Source: Clostridiales bacterium | Lineage (GTDB): Bacteria > Bacillota > Clostridia > Saccharofermentanales > DTU023 | Reading direction: 5' to 3' | DNA: 64,000 nt | NCBI GenBank assembly: GCA_004556925.1 | Contig: SFFI01000010.1 | Coordinates: 1-64,000, forward strand | In this document: positions 61,957 through 64,000 of the stretch, one piece after another | How the letters are laid out: each line of letters begins with the position of its first letter | How positions within the stretch are numbered: the stretch's first letter is position 1 | Notes under the pieces: generated by a model | What the model saw: only the letters and a program-made list of their open reading frames with translations | What the model was told of the DNA's origin: nothing | Databases searched by the model: none | Made by a program: the position numbers and the translations under genes

Positions 61957-62580
61957 TTATTTTTCCTGGAGGAGCTTGCTGGCAACGGGAATGAGGAGGC
62001 CTCCGACAGCGTTACCCAGGGTGTTAACTAGGATGAATAGAAGGGCCTGGCCAGACCACATACCCGCAATGGAGATATAGAACATATTGGCTACGCAGTG
62101 CTCAAAGCCCGCAAGGATGAACACGCAAACACCAAAGAAGAGGGCTAGGTATTTGCCGATTGCGTTGGGATTGTTCTTGAAGCCGTCTACCGCAATAAAA
62201 ATGAGAATATTGCAGAAGATAGAGAGTATGAAGATGGAAAAGAGAGTGTCTCCCAGTTTAACCTCACACATGCCTTGGGCTTTCGTAGCTAGGGCAGGGG
62301 CAAGTCGGGTGGCTTTTAGGGCCAGGGCAAAGATCCAGGTGCCAAGGAGGTTGCCCAGCCAAATGAGGGTGAGATCTCCCAGATAGCTACGGGGCTGGTC
62401 CAGGCTGTAGCACACCTTGCCGGTAAAAAGGTTGTAGCCCCGAGTGCAGATGACAAAGAGGCCCACCGTAAAGAAGAGGGAGCCTACGACCTTGTTGTCT
62501 AGGGCCAGGAAGACGGTGCCTCCCAAGGCGATGCAAATGCCGGCGATAATGCCTTTAACGAAAGTTGTGAGATTATTCAT
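61957..62580 (-). CDS. Formate/nitrite transporter family channel
   Basis: The 207-residue protein has six membrane helices and the FNT blocks GGTVFLAL, NLFTGKVCY and GFEHCVANMFYI, which line the pore. The size is small compared with FocA (about 285). It probably exchanges formate or a similar weak acid in a fermenting cell. ATG 62580 follows GAGGTG. Confidence 0.9.
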   Translation of the reverse strand: MNNLTTFVKGIIAGICIALGGTVFLALDNKVVGSLFFTVGLFVICTRGYNLFTGKVCYSLDQPRSYLGDLTLIWLGNLLGTWIFALALKATRLAPALATKAQGMCEVKLGDTLFSIFILSIFCNILIFIAVDGFKNNPNAIGKYLALFFGVCVFILAGFEHCVANMFYISIAGMWSGQALLFILVNTLGNAVGGLLIPVASKLLQEK

Positions 62581-62704
62581 ACAGTCACCTCAATGCGAGA
62601 AAATTTCCACTAGCCAGATGATAAACCTAAAGGGGAGAGGGGGCAAATGCTTATATGCAAGCAGTCCTGCCCGATCTTGTTCTGCCCTTATTTTAAGTTT
62701 GGTA

Positions 62705-62710
62705 TATAAT
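62705..62710 (+). promoter_or_regulatory. -10 element of a small transcript
   Basis: TATAAT at 62705-62710, with a possible TTGTTC -35 22 bp upstream, precedes a short transcript ending in the terminator at 62885. Confidence 0.4.
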
Positions 62711-62734
62711 GCGTGGTTATTACGAGGAGAGAGG

Positions 62735-62968
62735 ATGGGCTCTCGTTCATCCAAGATTCGAGGTGATTCTTATGAAGGAAGCAAGATGCGCAAGGCAAGC
62801 GGGACAAAAGTCCCAGGCAAGGCCTCCCCTTATAGGCCAAGATCTCAAATTCTTAGCCCCATACTTTCAATTGCGTCTCATGAGAAAAGGATCCGCTCAA
62901 TCGAGCGGATCCTTTTGATAGCGCAAGGTCTTGCCTCGATTCGCTTTGGCTTACTGGGCCTCAATTAA
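62735..62968 (+). CDS. Candidate small basic protein (alternative 62772-62918)
   Basis: A 77-codon frame from 62735 follows GAGGAGAGAGG, an excellent SD, but it runs through the terminator at 62885-62916. A second frame at 62772-62918 (48 codons, after GAGGTG) ends in the terminator's T-run. Neither has a known relative. The transcript may instead be a small RNA. Confidence 0.3.
   Translation: MGSRSSKIRGDSYEGSKMRKASGTKVPGKASPYRPRSQILSPILSIASHEKRIRSIERILLIAQGLASIRFGLLGLN
62885..62916. terminator. Bidirectional terminator
   Basis: AAAAGGATCCGCTC and GAGCGGATCCTTTT form a perfect 14-bp stem with loop AATC, with A- and T-rich ends on both strands. It serves the convergent PPIase gene and the small plus-strand transcript. 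Confidence 0.85.
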
Positions 62969-63805
62969 GAAGTAGACCACCTGCATATGGGGAGGATCAA
63001 GGGGCCGGTCGTTTCCGTCTTTGTCCAGCTTAGCGATCCGGTCAACCTCTTCCATGCCGGAAAGAACCTCACCAAAAGCGGCATAAGACCCGTCCAAGAA
63101 AGTGCTGTCCGCATTGCAGATGAAGAACTGGGAACTTGCAGAGTTGGGATCTTGGGCACGGGCCATGGAGAGAACGCCTCTCTTATGGGAGAGGGGGTTG
63201 TCCACACCATTAGCGGAAAATTCACCTTTGATGTTTTCTTTAGAGCCGCCACGTCCGGTGCCCTCTGGATCGCCGCCCTGGATCATGAAACCATCTATCA
63301 CACGGTGGAAGATCAGCTTGTCGTAAAAACCTTGGCCTACCAGCTTTTGAAAATTGGCCACGCTTTCCGGGGCTGCATCAGGCCTTAGTTTTAGGACGAT
63401 ATCGGCACCGCTGTCCATATGGATGCATACAAGGTCTGTGGCGGTTTCAGCTAGCTGGTAGCCAGCGGGAGGGGTTATCTCGCCTAGGTTGGGGTTTTGG
63501 GATACTTGATCGGAAGTCATATTTGTGTCCTCACTTTGTTCTGTATTGGGGTCAGAGGTAGGCTTTTCCTGGCTTGCCTCTGGGGGATTTTCTGTATCCT
63601 GGCTGGGCTTCGTGCTACTTGGAGCGCTTGTGACTTGGTTAGCTTGGCTTTGATCGGTAGCCAGGGGACGAATAGTGATTTGCTGGGAGCAAGCAGTCAG
63701 GCCGATGCCCAAAAGCAATACGAGGCAAACCATACTAATCCCACTCAAGATTGCTATTGTCCTTGTTATGCTCGGATGCTTGATCCATTGGCTTGGTTTG
63801 AACAT
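62951..63805 (-). CDS. Cyclophilin-type peptidyl-prolyl isomerase lipoprotein
   Basis: An N-terminal signal ends in the lipobox GLTACSQ (Cys near residue 39). A Ser/Thr/Pro/Gln linker (about 50-110) leads to the cyclophilin domain with FHRVIDGFMIQGGDPEGTGRGG, the catalytic Arg in FHRV, and SMARAQDPNSASSQFFI. It should fold secreted proteins outside the membrane. The SD GGAG is about 15 bp from the ATG, so another start is possible. The length of 284 includes the linker. Confidence 0.93.
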   Translation of the reverse strand: MFKPSQWIKHPSITRTIAILSGISMVCLVLLLGIGLTACSQQITIRPLATDQSQANQVTSAPSSTKPSQDTENPPEASQEKPTSDPNTEQSEDTNMTSDQVSQNPNLGEITPPAGYQLAETATDLVCIHMDSGADIVLKLRPDAAPESVANFQKLVGQGFYDKLIFHRVIDGFMIQGGDPEGTGRGGSKENIKGEFSANGVDNPLSHKRGVLSMARAQDPNSASSQFFICNADSTFLDGSYAAFGEVLSGMEEVDRIAKLDKDGNDRPLDPPHMQVVYFLIEAQ

Positions 63806-63886
63806 ATATTGTAGTTGTTACTCCTTGTTTACACCGAATAGCTACGCGTGGAGTTGGTGTTATTCGGTCAGTTCACTCATCATAAC

Positions 63887-63906
63887 AAAAAGCCCGCTAA
63901 AGTGGG
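63887..63906 (-). terminator. Terminator of a gene beyond the right edge
   Basis: On the minus strand CCCACT-TT-AGCGGG is followed by CTTTTTG. A minus-strand frame stays open from the edge to a stop inside this stem, but it is too short to judge. The stretch 63907-64000 shows nothing else. Confidence 0.45.
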
Positions 63907-64000
63907 ACGGGAGGTAGATTATCTGCAAACTTGTAAGAAAATCTGGAAAGTTGAAAGTAGCTTGGGCCTTTGGCCCTTTTGCCGCCTACCTTAACCCTTA

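Noticed and set aside
62772..62830. Small SRP RNA
   Set aside because: An AGGAAGCA motif like the SRP core is present, but the facing strand needed to close the core helix is not found.
63897..64000. 3' end of a minus-strand gene at the right edge
   Set aside because: About 33 codons are open to the edge, but the stop lies inside a terminator stem and the peptide matches nothing.

Overview
This window looks like the chromosome of a low-to-medium GC Gram-positive anaerobe, probably a clostridia-like member of the Bacillota. The reasons are strong Shine-Dalgarno (SD) sites, lipobox lipoproteins, two OatA-type peptidoglycan O-acetyltransferase-like proteins, a Pho box in front of pstS, BcrA-type ABC/two-component genes, a formate/nitrite channel, a PflX-type radical SAM protein and hypA/hypB. 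No phage, complete insertion sequence or CRISPR array was seen. I do not name a genus.

Layout. 1-8.8 kb: 5' part of pstS under a Pho box, a zinc-ribbon membrane protein, gpmI, a Tyr/Gly/Gln-rich tail-anchored protein, OatA-like 1, an acidic secreted protein and a zinc-ribbon DUF4870-like protein. 8.8-17.5 kb, minus strand: a maltodextrin-type ABC operon (binding protein, small membrane protein, MalF with a long N-terminal coiled coil, MalG, MsmK-type ATPase), then an Xaa-Pro aminopeptidase coupled to a histidine phosphatase. 18-29 kb: a Lys/Ala repeat protein coupled to cdd, a DUF2079 membrane protein, a HelD-like helicase, a radical SAM protein, a GT2 glycosyltransferase behind a structured leader, a lipase-like hydrolase and a CDF metal transporter. 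29-35 kb: response regulator, BcrA-type ABC transporter, histidine kinase and OatA-like 2, plausibly an envelope-stress or peptide-antibiotic module. 35-41.5 kb: an opp/dpp peptide uptake operon and uridine kinase. 41.8-45.3 kb: a lipoprotein and an HTH-TPR regulator coupled to an ABC exporter.

45.4-51.5 kb: a 128-bp tandem repeat array, then an operon of FAD oxidoreductase, HypB, a 962-residue multi-cofactor Fe-S/flavoprotein and HypA. No nickel enzyme is visible here, so this is the most unusual gene set in the window. 52-57 kb: an XRE regulator with eight LAPF-type repeats, a cytosolic GH20 hexosaminidase, half of an MFS transporter and an HTH-TPR regulator. 57-62 kb: an intact dinJ-yafQ toxin-antitoxin pair, mutY, a zinc metallopeptidase, a GNAT acetyltransferase, then a decayed patch (antitoxin fused to a toxin stub, rhuM fragment, 74-bp repeats) beside tRNA-Cys and tRNA-Gly. 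62-64 kb: FNT channel, a candidate small transcript and a cyclophilin lipoprotein.

All product names come from motifs and family resemblance read by eye; no database search was run.
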